Below are positions 19,501-30,112 of a stretch of 64,000 nucleotides of DNA, in pieces (positions within the stretch are counted from its first letter, which is position 1; every line of letters begins with the position of its first letter). The DNA comes from Tremella fuciformis (Eukaryota > Basidiomycota > Tremellomycetes > Tremellales > Tremellaceae): the NCBI GenBank assembly GCA_032768795.1, contig CP136490.1, positions 8,060,001 through 8,124,000 of the forward strand, written 5' to 3'. A program made the translations under genes and the position numbers. Below the pieces are notes generated by a model that was given only the letters and a program-made list of their open reading frames with translations, was not told the DNA's origin and searched no databases.

Positions 19501-20753
19501 AGACAAGAGCGTCCTCATCGGTGACTAGCATGACACTTCAGAGATGCCCAACTCTAATTATGCAGTTGATCCTCTCCAGTTCCAACAGATTTTCGAAGCC
19601 TCAATCCTGGGTCTAGACGACTATTCTACGGATCAGCGCGGTGATGTCGGATCGTGGATCCGCATTGCGTCCCTGCGCTCGTTAGGGGCGCTGCTTGAAG
19701 TTGCTGGGCGCCAAACTTCGCCTGAGGAGTGGATCGATCAGGGTCCTTTCCAGACCGCGGTTGGGGGCATCGTAAAGCAAGCCATGGAGAAACTAGAGCC
19801 GATCCGCGCAGCCGCCGCGTACGCCTTGTGGCTTGCCCGAGGTGTGGGAGCCGCACGTATATGGACATGGACAGGCTCGACATGTCTTATATTCGAAGGC
19901 GAAGAGTACGTTCTGATCCCGACACACAAGTCACTAAAATAAATCTCAGGGATGACTTCCGATACGTGGAACAGCAACGATGGCTTGAGAGTGGGATGCC
20001 TCTTCTGAGGACAACATACCGGAGCTCTGTCGTTGCTGGGATCGTCCACAGCGTCGGGAGTCAAATACAATCGATTGTGGATTTATCCCCCAGTCTATCG
20101 GAGCGAGATGCTGATATGCAGTCTGCCGCCGCCCTACAGCCTCTCACGCGAGCTTTAAAGACGGACCAGGGAACCCTGAACTCTGTAATGACCGACCTCA
20201 CTGACTTGCTGGCTGTCAATTTCACCAGCAACCGCGTGGTTCTTCCGACTCTCAATACTCTGACTAAATTGGTCAGAGCAGGCTTGCCCCCTGATCGTCA
20301 GACGTACGCCCATCCTAGGTTGAACAGCTGGCGAAATCGTTGACATATAGAGGCGTCAAGCTTGCGACAGTCAGCTGCAAAGGCGTTGACAGGTTGAAGT
20401 CGGTTGAGCGAATCATCGCAACTATGCGCCTGTAAGTGGAACGAGTGATCGATGCATCACACTCTAACGCATTAGCTGTATCGCTCTCCTCTTCGTGGAG
20501 CACCTTCGTACTACCATCGTCGACAGGCTCAGCCTGTTCCTCGGCCATCGCCTGCCCCGAGTAAGCATTCTCATTCATAGTCAACTGACTGGTCTAACGA
20601 AAGATACGAGCAATGTGTGCGGAAGAGGTGTACCTTGCCTTGTCAGAGGAAGGCGAAGTCGCAGAGCGTCTCGAGGGATTGCTTCTGGAAACGGTATGGT
20701 CGGAGGAGGTCGGATCGGAAGTTGAGGACGTGCTCGTGTTGTTGAAGAACTAG
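16544..20753 (+). CDS. Tubulin-folding cofactor D (Cin1/Alp1/TBCD)
   Basis: Cofactor D captures beta-tubulin from cytosolic chaperonin and, with cofactors C and E, assembles and recycles alpha/beta-tubulin dimers. The gene is a string of exons coding a HEAT-repeat protein of roughly 1,100-1,200 aa, the usual size. Diagnostic stretches: INWVIKVRGWK and DIRYLHTLVKLLSPALD near the start; DAWELRAVLLLWLALL; NVRDAAAYLLWSLSRA; GLYPEGIDVLGKTDFYSVSV; and the C-terminal IRAMCAEEVYLAL. The ATG at 16544 is the first in frame; upstream codons use no ATG. The end at 20753 comes from a frame joined through the last intron near 20560-20600. Many introns were located only approximately. Convergent with PTPA. 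Confidence 0.92.
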
Positions 20754-20912
20754 TAACTCGCGGCAACTGACGGAATCGCTGGTCACTTTGAGTCAGCATG
20801 CTTCGCCTCAAAGCCCGGCAAAGCCTGTGGGGCATCACGCACGGCCTCTCGGGATCATGCAATGCATATGCTAATGGCTACAATTTCAACGAGGTTGCCA
20901 ACCAATGGGACA

Positions 20913-22283
20913 TCATACAGCCCATGGTGCCTTTGTGATTGCCTCCTGGGCTCTCTGGGAGGTTGTGGCCGACCGTGCGTGTGCTTCCCGCGATGCGTCT
21001 CGATTCAGCACAACTTCATAATTTCTCGGTGGTGTCTCGCCCCAGCACCAGCCGCCCAGCCACAACCCCTGAACGACAACACGCTTGCCAACGACCTCGC
21101 CCAAGAACATCTTGCGCAGTCCTTGATGTGGTTTGGTCCAATTCGGCATGAGAGACAGGGAGTGCAGAAGCGGGGAATGCTCGGAGAATGCTGCACCCGA
21201 TTTGAACTGCGTGACTCGCCAGAGAGACAAAGTGTATAGGTCGTCAGGCGGAGTCGATGTGGGATTTTGAGCCAGGTTTAATGCTCTTTCTAAACTTTGC
21301 GTCGGTGTGCAGTCCGATCCTGCCAATGAGCCAACTGCCTCAATAAGGCTTGGCGTCGGCACATACCCAAGAGCTGCGCCGAGCCGAACAGATAGCTGGT
21401 CATCAGCAGTGAGCCGAGCCGGAACGGGGCAGGACTGACGGCAAGAAGCAGTAGTCGTCCAGACCCCATACACCGTGTGAGCCTGCGGGCTCGAGGTTGT
21501 ATGTCTTTTGCAGCAGCGTCGTGAGTTCGAGATATCTGCCCAATCAGCTCTCATGACGGCCGACGTAAAAAGAGGGTCACCGAGGAAAAACCCGCAAGAC
21601 GAGCTCATCTTCGTCGTCCTCGCCCCGAATCCAGCCCGAAGCCACGCAACACCATAAGGCGAGAACGAATGCTAGCTCGTGCCCTGTCCCATAGTCGAGT
21701 CTGGTCGGGTGGCCGTAAGGCGTGGATTTGATGAGAAGAGGAAGGATCTGCTCTGACAACATAGGCGAAATGCTGGGTTCTTGCTCAAGTAGGCCTGGAA
21801 GGCGCTATATTGTCAGAACTCGAAGTTCAGCTCATAAAGAACCCCACCTCATCCGCCAGCCGCATGTATTTGCGGAACGCGAGATTGCCAAAGCGTTGAT
21901 TCTGCTGTGGTTCTGGCGGCGCTTCGGCGATCCACCCTGTCATCTCTTCGAGCATGCGGAGCAGGTGTCGTATACCCTTCGCTATCATCAGACGCAGACC
22001 AGCGCGCTCAATAGCAGTAGCCTACCACTGAGACGCCCTCGTATGGCCCACTTGCTAGCGGTCTGCCTCGAATACGGTCACATCGCCACTGGATCCAACC
22101 CCAGAATCCTTTGAACCCTGGTGTTGAAGGCCAGAGACCGACATTCTCATCGGTTGCTAGTATCGGGGCCGGGGCGAAGGGCTCTGACGGGAGCAGTACA
22201 GACCTTGACGAGGAAGCCTCGCCGGCTATGCTCATGATGTCTGAGAAGTTATGAGACGCGTCCTGAAGACGTCGAAACGTCAT
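20913..22283 (-). CDS. PP2A phosphatase activator PTPA (Rrd1/Rrd2 family)
   Basis: Peptidyl-prolyl isomerase-like activator of PP2A catalytic subunits. Recognisable family blocks: [19 protein letters not shown] (21640s); [15 protein letters not shown] followed after a short intron by [41 protein letters not shown]. The GVWGLDDY segment appears only when the GTCAGT...GACCAG and GTATGT...GGCAG introns are removed. At least four introns. Two in-frame ATGs are possible, 22283 and 22235; the first was chosen. The C-terminal ~40 residues after WLGGW are not typical of the family and could reflect a missed intron. Only 117 bp separate it from TRM11. Confidence 0.9.
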
Positions 22284-22400
22284 CGCAGCGCTGCCCACAT
22301 TAGTCACGTGACTTCGCGTCGAAAAGTTCGGCGACAGCGACGAAAGAGATTTTGATGACGAGCACTCGTTTCGGTAAACAGTGATCAATTATCAGGCAGA
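22284..22400. promoter_or_regulatory. Short bidirectional promoter, PTPA/TRM11
   Basis: 117 bp between divergent start codons. It holds the palindrome GTCACGTGAC near 22305-22315, a CACGTG E-box of the kind bound by fungal bHLH factors such as Cbf1. No TATA box is seen. Confidence 0.5.
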
Positions 22401-24106
22401 ATGCCTATCTACTTGCTGCGCATGTCCGGCGAGCACCTCAGCTTTCGCTTGCCATGTCTCCATTCGGTCGCCAAGCTGTACAACTTCGAAGTTCGTTTCG
22501 TCTCGGAAGACCTGTATCGAGCTGGGTTGGTCGTCGAGCTCGACAAGGCTGAGCATCTGGAGCTGCTGCTGGACCGCGCTGTGCTCGTGCTGTGAGTAGT
22601 CAAGCTCTCACGGCCATCCAGCTCATCCTGCAGCTCTGCGCTGTCTCTAATAGCTCAGGGTGACAGCTACGATGCCCTACATGAGGCTCTACAACGTAAC
22701 CCTGCGATAGGGCACGAGGCAGGCAAGACGTGGCGCTTCACACAGGAGGCAGCGAACCATCACAGTCTAAAATCTGTGCAGAGCGAGGTCTTGCGCTCTC
22801 TGTCGTACCTCAAGATCGAGGGGAAAGTCAATGCGAAGAATCCGGACATTGAATATGTCATCTTTGAAGATTGTAAGTAGAAAACTCGCGGCAAATGAAA
22901 GAGCTAAGATGTTCAAGATGACTACGTTCCCACGACATCGACTGAAGCGGATATCGTTCACCAGCGAGACGGCCAATTTCGACACGTCTACTTTGGTCGT
23001 CGCGTGAGTTGACCAATCCTTGCCCGATATCCAACTGATCATTAGATTGGATACTCTCGAGCCCGTCCCCTCATTGTTGAACACGATGTCAAAGCTCGAC
23101 CGTACTACGGCAACACGACCATGGAGGCCGAGATGGGGCTTCTAATGGCTTGCCAAGCTATGGTCAGCCTTCCCTTCCACACACAACACTACTGATCGTT
23201 GCAGCCAGCCCAGGGCAAGCTCATCTATGATCCCTTCGCCGGTACTGGGTCGATGCTATACGGCTGTGCTCATTGGGGTGCATACGTTCTTGGCTCAGAT
23301 ATCGACGGAAGGCAAATGCGTGGCAAGCGTGAGTTCTCAGCACTCCCTGCTCGGACATCCCTCTCACGTGCAGAGAGGGGCAAAGGCGTAGTACCGGGCA
23401 TCGTGAAGAATGGCGAACAATATGGGATCGCGGATCGGATACTCGATTGCATGACTTTCGACGTCACCCAGAATCCCATACGTCGGGGCGGTTGGCTCGA
23501 CGCCATCATCACTGATCCTCCCTGTGCGCTCTCTCGCCCTTACGTCATCATGCACTGACCTGCTCAGATGGAGTACGAGCAGGTGCGAAGAGGCTCGGCA
23601 AACGCTATCCTGACAAACGTCCAGCGCTTGAAGAGCCGCGCTTGATGCCGGACGGAAAATACAATCACGAGTGAGCACCCCACGAATGGTCCCTGTTCAC
23701 TCTCCTAACGGAAAAGACAGCCGGGGTACCTGCCTCCCAATAGGCCATACGAGCTTGTCTCTCTGACTTTGGATCTTGTCTTGCTCGCTCGGTACCTGTT
23801 GGTCAAAGGCGGGCGACTTGTGTTCTTTCTGCCGACTGTTACGGAAGACTACGATGAGGTGGACATCCCGGTAGTAGAAGGTATGAAGGAGATCAAATTT
23901 GGTGAGGGAAGTGTGCAGTCTTTCGGCAAATGGGGCCGAAGGGTGAGTCTTCCGTCACGAGATTTTGCGCCTGCTGATTGCAGCTCATCACCATGGAGAA
24001 GACCGCCGACGATGACGGTCCTCCGCCAACTTTTGAGGATTACGAAGTAGGGGAGCACCTGCCTGGTCATCATCGCTTCAATCATCGAGTCTGTGTCAAT
24101 GCCTGA
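22401..24106 (+). CDS. TRM11: tRNA (guanine-10-N2)-methyltransferase catalytic subunit Trm11
   Basis: With Trm112 it methylates N2 of G10 in cytosolic tRNAs. The N-terminal half carries the THUMP-like region (MPIYLLRMSGEHLSFRLPCL; GRPL-type block seen as RARPLIVEHDVKARPYYGNT). The methyltransferase domain shows the SAM loop DPFAGTGSMLYGCAHWGAYV with SDIDGR, and the catalytic DPPYG, formed when the intron after GATCCTCCCT (donor GTGCGC, acceptor CTCAG) is spliced. The C-terminus HRFNHRVCVNA is typical. About seven short introns; total near 450 aa, as expected. Confidence 0.95.
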
Positions 24107-24735
24107 CCAGCTACCGTGCGACTGACCAGCAGTATCTTGAAGGATTTGCGCCGCGAATGCACTCAACTGCAAATCCGCCATGAGTTCTGGCTTCCTCGCT
24201 TTGAAAGCAATGTCATCGGCATGTGCAGCCAACCAAAAGCGCCTCGTCCATCTGTTGGCGTATCCCAACTGTCTTAAACGTTGACGAAGATCGCTCAGAA
24301 GCCTCGACAAGGACCATCTGGTCACCTCATGCGACTCAGTCACCGGTGGCGGCGGACGGTCGACACAGAGTCACAGTCATAGCACGGGCTTCCCAAACAT
24401 GACTCCGAGTGTCTTCGTAGGACGACTGTGGCGGCAAGTAGGATAAATCTATGCGATGCCACCCAGCAACCATCCTTGGTCGAAGCCAATAGCGTAGCAT
24501 GTGACGGACACATAGCAACATGCAAATGTCCGCTTGACTCGATTCTCACAGCGACCCGCGCATAGCAGACATAGCTGTGTGACGTTGTAGGACTTCGGAG
24601 TGGAGGGCGCACACTCCTGCAACGTTCAGACGTCCTTTCTGTCTCTTCCTTTGCTCTCACGATCTGAGTCTCACCACAGCCATCTTCAGTAAGAAGCTCG
24701 ATACCGCGTCTTGCATCCATCGCATAGCATCCACG
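24107..24735. other. Intergenic, between TRM11 and D1
   Basis: Contains the D1 promoter and TRM11 3' flank. An open minus-strand stretch (about 24125-24343, extending antisense into TRM11 to 23849) has a protein-like segment (FWLAAHADDIAFKARKPEL) but begins with GTG and cannot be confirmed as a gene. Confidence 0.35.
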
Positions 24736-26198
24736 ATGGGGCTATACGAACAAGATTGCCCGACGAGCGAAACTACCCCTGCTGTCCCGTTAGGACTCCG
24801 CTCGGACGAAGTCGTCTCAACGGGAACCGAACTTGTGTCCGACTCTTCACTCATGCTCTCGCCTCAAGGCAGTCCTAAGACTTACCACTTCCTGCTCAGA
24901 TCTCCTTGCGGTAACAACCCGCACAAGATGAGAATCGAAGTCACCGATGATATATCTGCATCCATGAGTGAGAGTGAGCGCAAGAAGTTTCTCTTGCAGC
25001 TTCAGATCTGCGCCATCTCGGCCTGCCCACGTTCCGTCAGCTTCAGGGAGAAGACAGAGAAGCTCTGGTTTTACACCTGTGACGTCCACGTTGGTCATCT
25101 CTCACTCGGGCGCCTTGTGCGAGCGCTCACGCTCAGCGATGCCTCGACAAGCGCTCAGCTGCCGAACACATCTCCTGCTTCGACCCGATAATGTCGAGGT
25201 GCTCGATCAGTGGTAAATATCTGCTCGAAATACCAGAGGAAAAGGACCCTCATTGGACTCTCAGGCTCTCTGACAGGGACGAGACGTATCGGGGGAAGCA
25301 CCCGCCGACAACGCACGTCACCCGTAGCCGAGACATTCTCGAGGCTCCTTCAAAGCCAATTGTTTTCGGGCAAAAGGAGTATGACGATGCCTGCTGTTGG
25401 CATGCTAACGCCATTGAATTTCGGGAGCCGAGGAAAGACTTGCAGACTCTCCTCGCCTCATTGAGCGCCATCAAGTTCGCAGGCGACATGTCAGACACGG
25501 ACAGCTTTGCGTTCACCTTCGAAACCGCCAGGACCAGAGTACGCAATGGTGTCAAGACCCCAGAATGCGCCGAACAGCCTGTCTCGAGCTCAGAGATGAG
25601 ATCCGCAACGCAGACCGCGTTGGAACGACTCGGCAGGGTTGACAAGCTCTGTCAATCCAGTCAGGCATATACCGGAGCTGAGCGGTTACTGTCAGCATGG
25701 GAGAATCTGGCGAAGGCTTCGGACCGTGCAAGTATCGCTCAATGCTTAGAGGAGCTCAACGAGGCGCCCAACCTTCCCCGCTCTTCCAGACGCTACGCGC
25801 AGCGAGATCGGTGGTACGGCTTTAACGAGTCCGTAGAGCAAGAAGTACTGTTGGCTTTGAACTCCAGTCGAGACGAGCTCGGCCACATTGTCGAGCGGCT
25901 GGAGGACTCTACAGAGCTGGCGTCCACCGGGCAGAACACCGTGGAATGTTGTGAACAGCATGCGCACGGAACCGATGAGCCAGACGACCACAAGCATACC
26001 GAACTGTGCCAGTGCAAGAGCCTGATAACAGCTATCGACCAGGCAAGGCTGATCATTCCCACTCTATCAGTGATGTATGACACACACCAAGGCATTCTGG
26101 AACACTCTCGGTATCACAAGGGCAAGCCGGATCCAGCTGACTTCACCATTCTCGATAAGGTCGCCGACGTCCTTCGGAAGCTTCCTGAGGACGGATGA
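24736..26198 (+). CDS. D1: first of three tandem orphan paralogues
   Basis: Family not recognised. Exon 1 (24736-25083, or to 25089 if the GTTGGT donor is used) and exon 2 (25137-26198) give about 469 aa. After a Ser/Thr-rich start, a beta-rich-looking module (FLLRSPCGNNPHKMRIEV) runs to the intron, which has an ACGCTCAG acceptor. Exon 2 opens with CLDKRSAAEHISCFDPI, aligned with DIDKGKHELHANCFTPI of D2. The rest is a long, mostly helical region with conserved Cys absent and no membrane segment or signal peptide. The intron falls at the same place and phase 0 in D1, D2 and D3, which is strong evidence for common descent even though the C-terminal regions have diverged almost beyond recognition. 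Function unknown. Confidence 0.7.
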
Positions 26199-26601
26199 AC
26201 ACCGTCCACTCGGTCTAATCAGTCTACTTGCCCTAGTTACGTATGCATGTACGGAAGTCGTCGTCATGGTTCCATCGACTACGAAGCCTGGGCTTGGCGC
26301 GAAGGCTTCAGTGGTCGTTGTGCGACTCCTGAATTCAGCGATCAGAGCTAGCGCAAGATGGCCAAGGCCTGATGCATGCACATTTCTCAGTTCACTGCTT
26401 TGACGACGAATTCCCATTGAGATTCCTCAAGCGTTGTGTAGCACGTCATGTCATGTTGTGGAGCAAAGGCCTTCCGGAAACGTGAAAGGACAGTAAAAGG
26501 ACAGCATCGAGCGCTCTTTCGTCGTTGTCTGCCACTCTGATTCGTCTCTCGCCACTTCCTCTTCTCACAGCAGTGCACATCTCTTTAATCCAAAGATATA
26601 T
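26199..26601. other. Intergenic, D1-D2
   Basis: Promoter of D2; a TATATATGG stretch lies at the D2 start codon itself. No other gene supported. Confidence 0.4.
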
Positions 26602-27928
26602 ATGGCTACCGAATCGAGATTTGCCCGTCAGGGCGCGGAGGACCACCAACCAGTCCTCTGCCATTTCATCCTCAATTCCAGGTGCGGTCTGAATCCACAT
26701 CGCGTGGAGCTGAAGCTTCCTACTGGGACCGACGTCCAGGGAAACCTGGAGGCGATCACGGAGCATGCCTTCAAATCCTGCGATCAAGTGTTTAGCTTGA
26801 CAGAGAATCCGACAAGCAAACCCCACTGGCATTATCTATGCGGACAGGTGGTCAGTGCTCTAGCTTTGCGAGCTCTGTATGCTGATGACACTCTGACAGG
26901 ATATCGACAAGGGCAAGCATGAGCTTCATGCAAACTGTTTTACACCAATCGACGTGTCGCAGAAGAGCCTTGCCGACTCGGAAGGCGAACCTGGTAGTCT
27001 TACTCGGCTATGCGACACGATTCGCCTCGTCGATGGTCAGAGTCCGGAATTCGAGCTTTCGACGAGTCCGCTTCAAACTCTCGCATTGACTGAAATTCCT
27101 GGTCCCGGAGAGACACCTCGACGATCTCTCAGACAGAAATCCTCAGCTGACTTATTTTGTGAGCTGTCTTATATCGCGCAAAATCCGGTCGAATTTTCGG
27201 ATATCCGTGCGCGAGGTCTTAGAGTGTCCCAAGCCGTGAGCGACATGCAAGGAAAGGAGATGACCATAGAAGCTCTGGGGCAACTGGACGATGACCTGGA
27301 AAGAAACCGTCAATCATCGCAGAACGGACGACCGGTCCCACCCCCGCCTCGACGGGGCCACTATCATGCTTCTGACCCTCAGGTGCAGATACTGTCCAAA
27401 TCGAAGTGGATCTGCGACGAGGTGACCAGCCTCCTCGTTGTAGACAAGCTCAAAGAAACTCTCATGGACTCTGTCAACAGACTTTCTGATTCCAAGAGAC
27501 TTAGCGATGTACGCTTGAGGCTTCAGGAGATCAAACAGAACAGCTCAATCCTGCAAGGCGCCGTTGCTTCGCGCGGCGAACAGTGGCTTCGAGAACACGA
27601 TGTGGTCTTGAAGACATTGCTTGCAGCGCAGAAATGGTACAAAGACCAAGAAATCGTCAACCCTACTTCTGTGCACATTGAGCGAGCGACATCCCTCGTC
27701 TCGGAGTTCGGTCTTCACCGGGCTTTAGTCCTCTTAAATTGGAGTTGTGACACGGTCAGTAACCAAGTGTCTACTTTTCTGAATACATGGGAAGAGATGT
27801 CTTTGCCCCGGGACGGCCAAGCGAGCCTGGATTTCGACTCTCTGCCTAGCGCGACGATGCCATCTTTATCGATTTCAGCGTGTAAGGCGGACTCACCAGC
27901 TTACTTGGCTCACGGTACTACCTCATAG
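26602..27928 (+). CDS. D2: second tandem orphan paralogue
   Basis: Exons 26602-26847 and 26900-27928 encode 424 aa. Exon 1 carries the module CHFILNSRCGLNPHRVELKL...HWHYLCGQ, matching the D1 pattern (HFxL..xCG.NPH+..+.+). The phase-0 intron has donor GTGGTC, GCTGATG branch-like bases and CTGACAG acceptor. Exon 2 begins DIDKGKHELHANCFTPI. A proline run (RPVPPPPRRG) at about residue 215 separates two helical parts. No signal peptide or membrane segment. Function unknown; the short start suggests that D2 lacks the Ser/Thr-rich leader of D1 and D3. Confidence 0.7.
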
Positions 27929-28558
27929 GCCTGTATGACAACCTTTTTGAGGCGCCCGGAAACGCTTTGGCACACCAAGAAGGTTATGTACATAGCTTCT
28001 TGTAACACACGCCACAAAGCACTTCAAGTGGCATGCGATTGCATCCCAAATACCTCCATCGAGAGGGAAAGGCTCCCTCTGACGATACATCTCAGGCAGA
28101 TCCATGTGGCAGGAAGATCTAATGAGCCCCATCAGGTTGGTATGCCTACACCCTCAAAAATGCTACGAAGGCCAAACCATGTCAATCCATTGTTCTGCGG
28201 CGCCTTCGGTAAGCCATGCCGCTCTTTGAATGTGACGCATTCTTAAAAACTCCAAAGCGCACCTCTGCCGGCTCCCGACACCTTGTCCCCGTCATCTTCC
28301 CAGGATCCTTTCTTTGGAGACTTCGACAGAGGCGTCTGTGGATACTTGTCAGAAGCTGTTGGGGTTGCTTCTGCGGTCTGGCCCGAGGCTTCTCAATCCC
28401 TTGTTCTCGACCTCGTAGTGCGTCCAGAAGTCTATATGCGGTGGCGCGGCCAGCCCCAAGCTCTTCCCCTCAATCACGATCTCACTTGCTTGCTGCTTGC
28501 TTGGTTCCACTCCTAGTATAGCTCATCCTGACGTAACGCTTCCACCTGCTCCTGCACG
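27929..28558. other. Intergenic, D2-D3
   Basis: 630 bp with no supported gene; promoter of D3. Confidence 0.4.
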
Positions 28559-29936
28559 ATGAGTCACCGTCATGTGGCCTCTCACTCACAACCTCGCTCT
28601 CACGGGTCTCATCTCCGCGGGACCCAGCCGCAGTCTTACTCCAACGACCAACGCTCCACTGCGCATCGACAAACCCAGTATGAGCACGGGTCCGCAGCTG
28701 GCGATTCCATGGCGAGCACCCTTGTGTGCGACGAGGACGAACCACTTTACACAGGTCGTAAAGCTAAGACGCAACCTCCCCGTTCGGCTCCTAGCGGCCC
28801 GACTCCCAGTCAAAAGTTTCGTTACTATCGCATTCGGACACCCTGCAAAGACACCACGATCTACCTTCAGCTTGATATCAGTGGCGACTCTCGTCAACAC
28901 CGCGCCGACTCGGAAGCGCTCTTCCAGGAGGCGGCGCTAATCAAGTCGCCCATCACTGCCTTCAGCTACGTGGACAAGGATGACGGACAGTCTGCGGTGG
29001 TTCTTACTTTGCTGTGCAGTAATGGGGTAGGTCGCGCTTTTGAAGGGCCGGGGCACGCTGACACCGCAGCGGTCTGTGAGGACTGAGGAGGCGATCCGGC
29101 ACGACAAATGCAATCACGCTATTCAGACCAAGAACTATCAGGGTAGCGTGGAGGCCCGATCAGTCATCAAGAGCATCAGCTCAGAGAAATTAGCTGAGCT
29201 GATGAATGATCCGGATGTGAGATGGGAACAGGCCAAGAGCGACAAATCCCTGAAGAGTAGGCAGAAAGAATGGATGGCAATCAGGATGTTGGAGGCGCAA
29301 AACAACCTACTCATATGCTCCGAATTCAGAGCCAACAGAGAATCCTCACTCGAGTCCTTGCAGACCCAAGCGCAGGCTATCAAGACCAAGGCGACAGATA
29401 TTTCGGACAAGCGGCGGAAGATGGTCACCGTGTGGCACAACGTTTGTAGTCAGCCTTGTCAAACAGGCTTCGACACAGACGCCGAGACTGCAGTCGACCA
29501 CATGTGGAAACATTTAGCTTCAGCGGCGTACTCTCTGCCAAAAGAACAAGTAGGCGACTTACCCCAACATTGCGAGACAATGGTTGCCAGTCTGAAAGAG
29601 TTTGAAAATACCCCCACCAAGCAGAGCTTCTTGGCGGCATGTGAGACTCTAGACGAAGCTGTTTCTGCCCTCTCCGATTGTGTCAATCATATAAATTTCG
29701 AAGACTTAGACGGATCAGCGCGACGTATAAACAAGGACGTCGAATTCCCCGAAGAATCCGAACTTCAGGCTTACATCGACTTGCGGGAAACTGTGGAGAC
29801 AATGTTCAAGCCCATGTTGGAACAGGTATATCATGTCCGTCATATGACGCATCGGCTAGTCACAGAAACACAGAACTCACTTTCCAGCCTTCAGAGCAAG
29901 GGTGAGACGATAAGTGATGCTTGTCCCACCTGGTGA
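28559..29936 (+). CDS. D3: third tandem orphan paralogue
   Basis: Exons 28559-29026 and 29070-29936 encode 444 aa. A ~75-residue polar leader (His/Ser/Gln-rich) precedes the shared module (YYRIRTPCKDTTIYLQLDIS). The phase-0 intron has donor GTAGGT and acceptor CCGCAG. Exon 2 opens RSVRTEEAIRHDKCNHAIQT, aligned with the CF.PI region of D1 and D2. The remaining ~270 residues are helical and rich in Glu/Lys/Gln (QTQAQAIKTKATDISDKRRK). It is the most divergent copy. It ends 176 bp before bleomycin hydrolase on the same strand. Function unknown. Confidence 0.68.
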
Positions 29937-30112
29937 CACTCTGTCTATTCATGCTATGCACACAATCTTACGATCTGTATTTTGCCACACTGCCACATTC
30001 GACTGCCGTAACCTTTGGGGTACCCTCGCCGCTGCCCATGCCCAAGCCTTATCAGCTAAGCGCGTTGCTGAGCACATGAGAGGTTCCATTGCTACCTCAT
30101 CACCACAATAGG

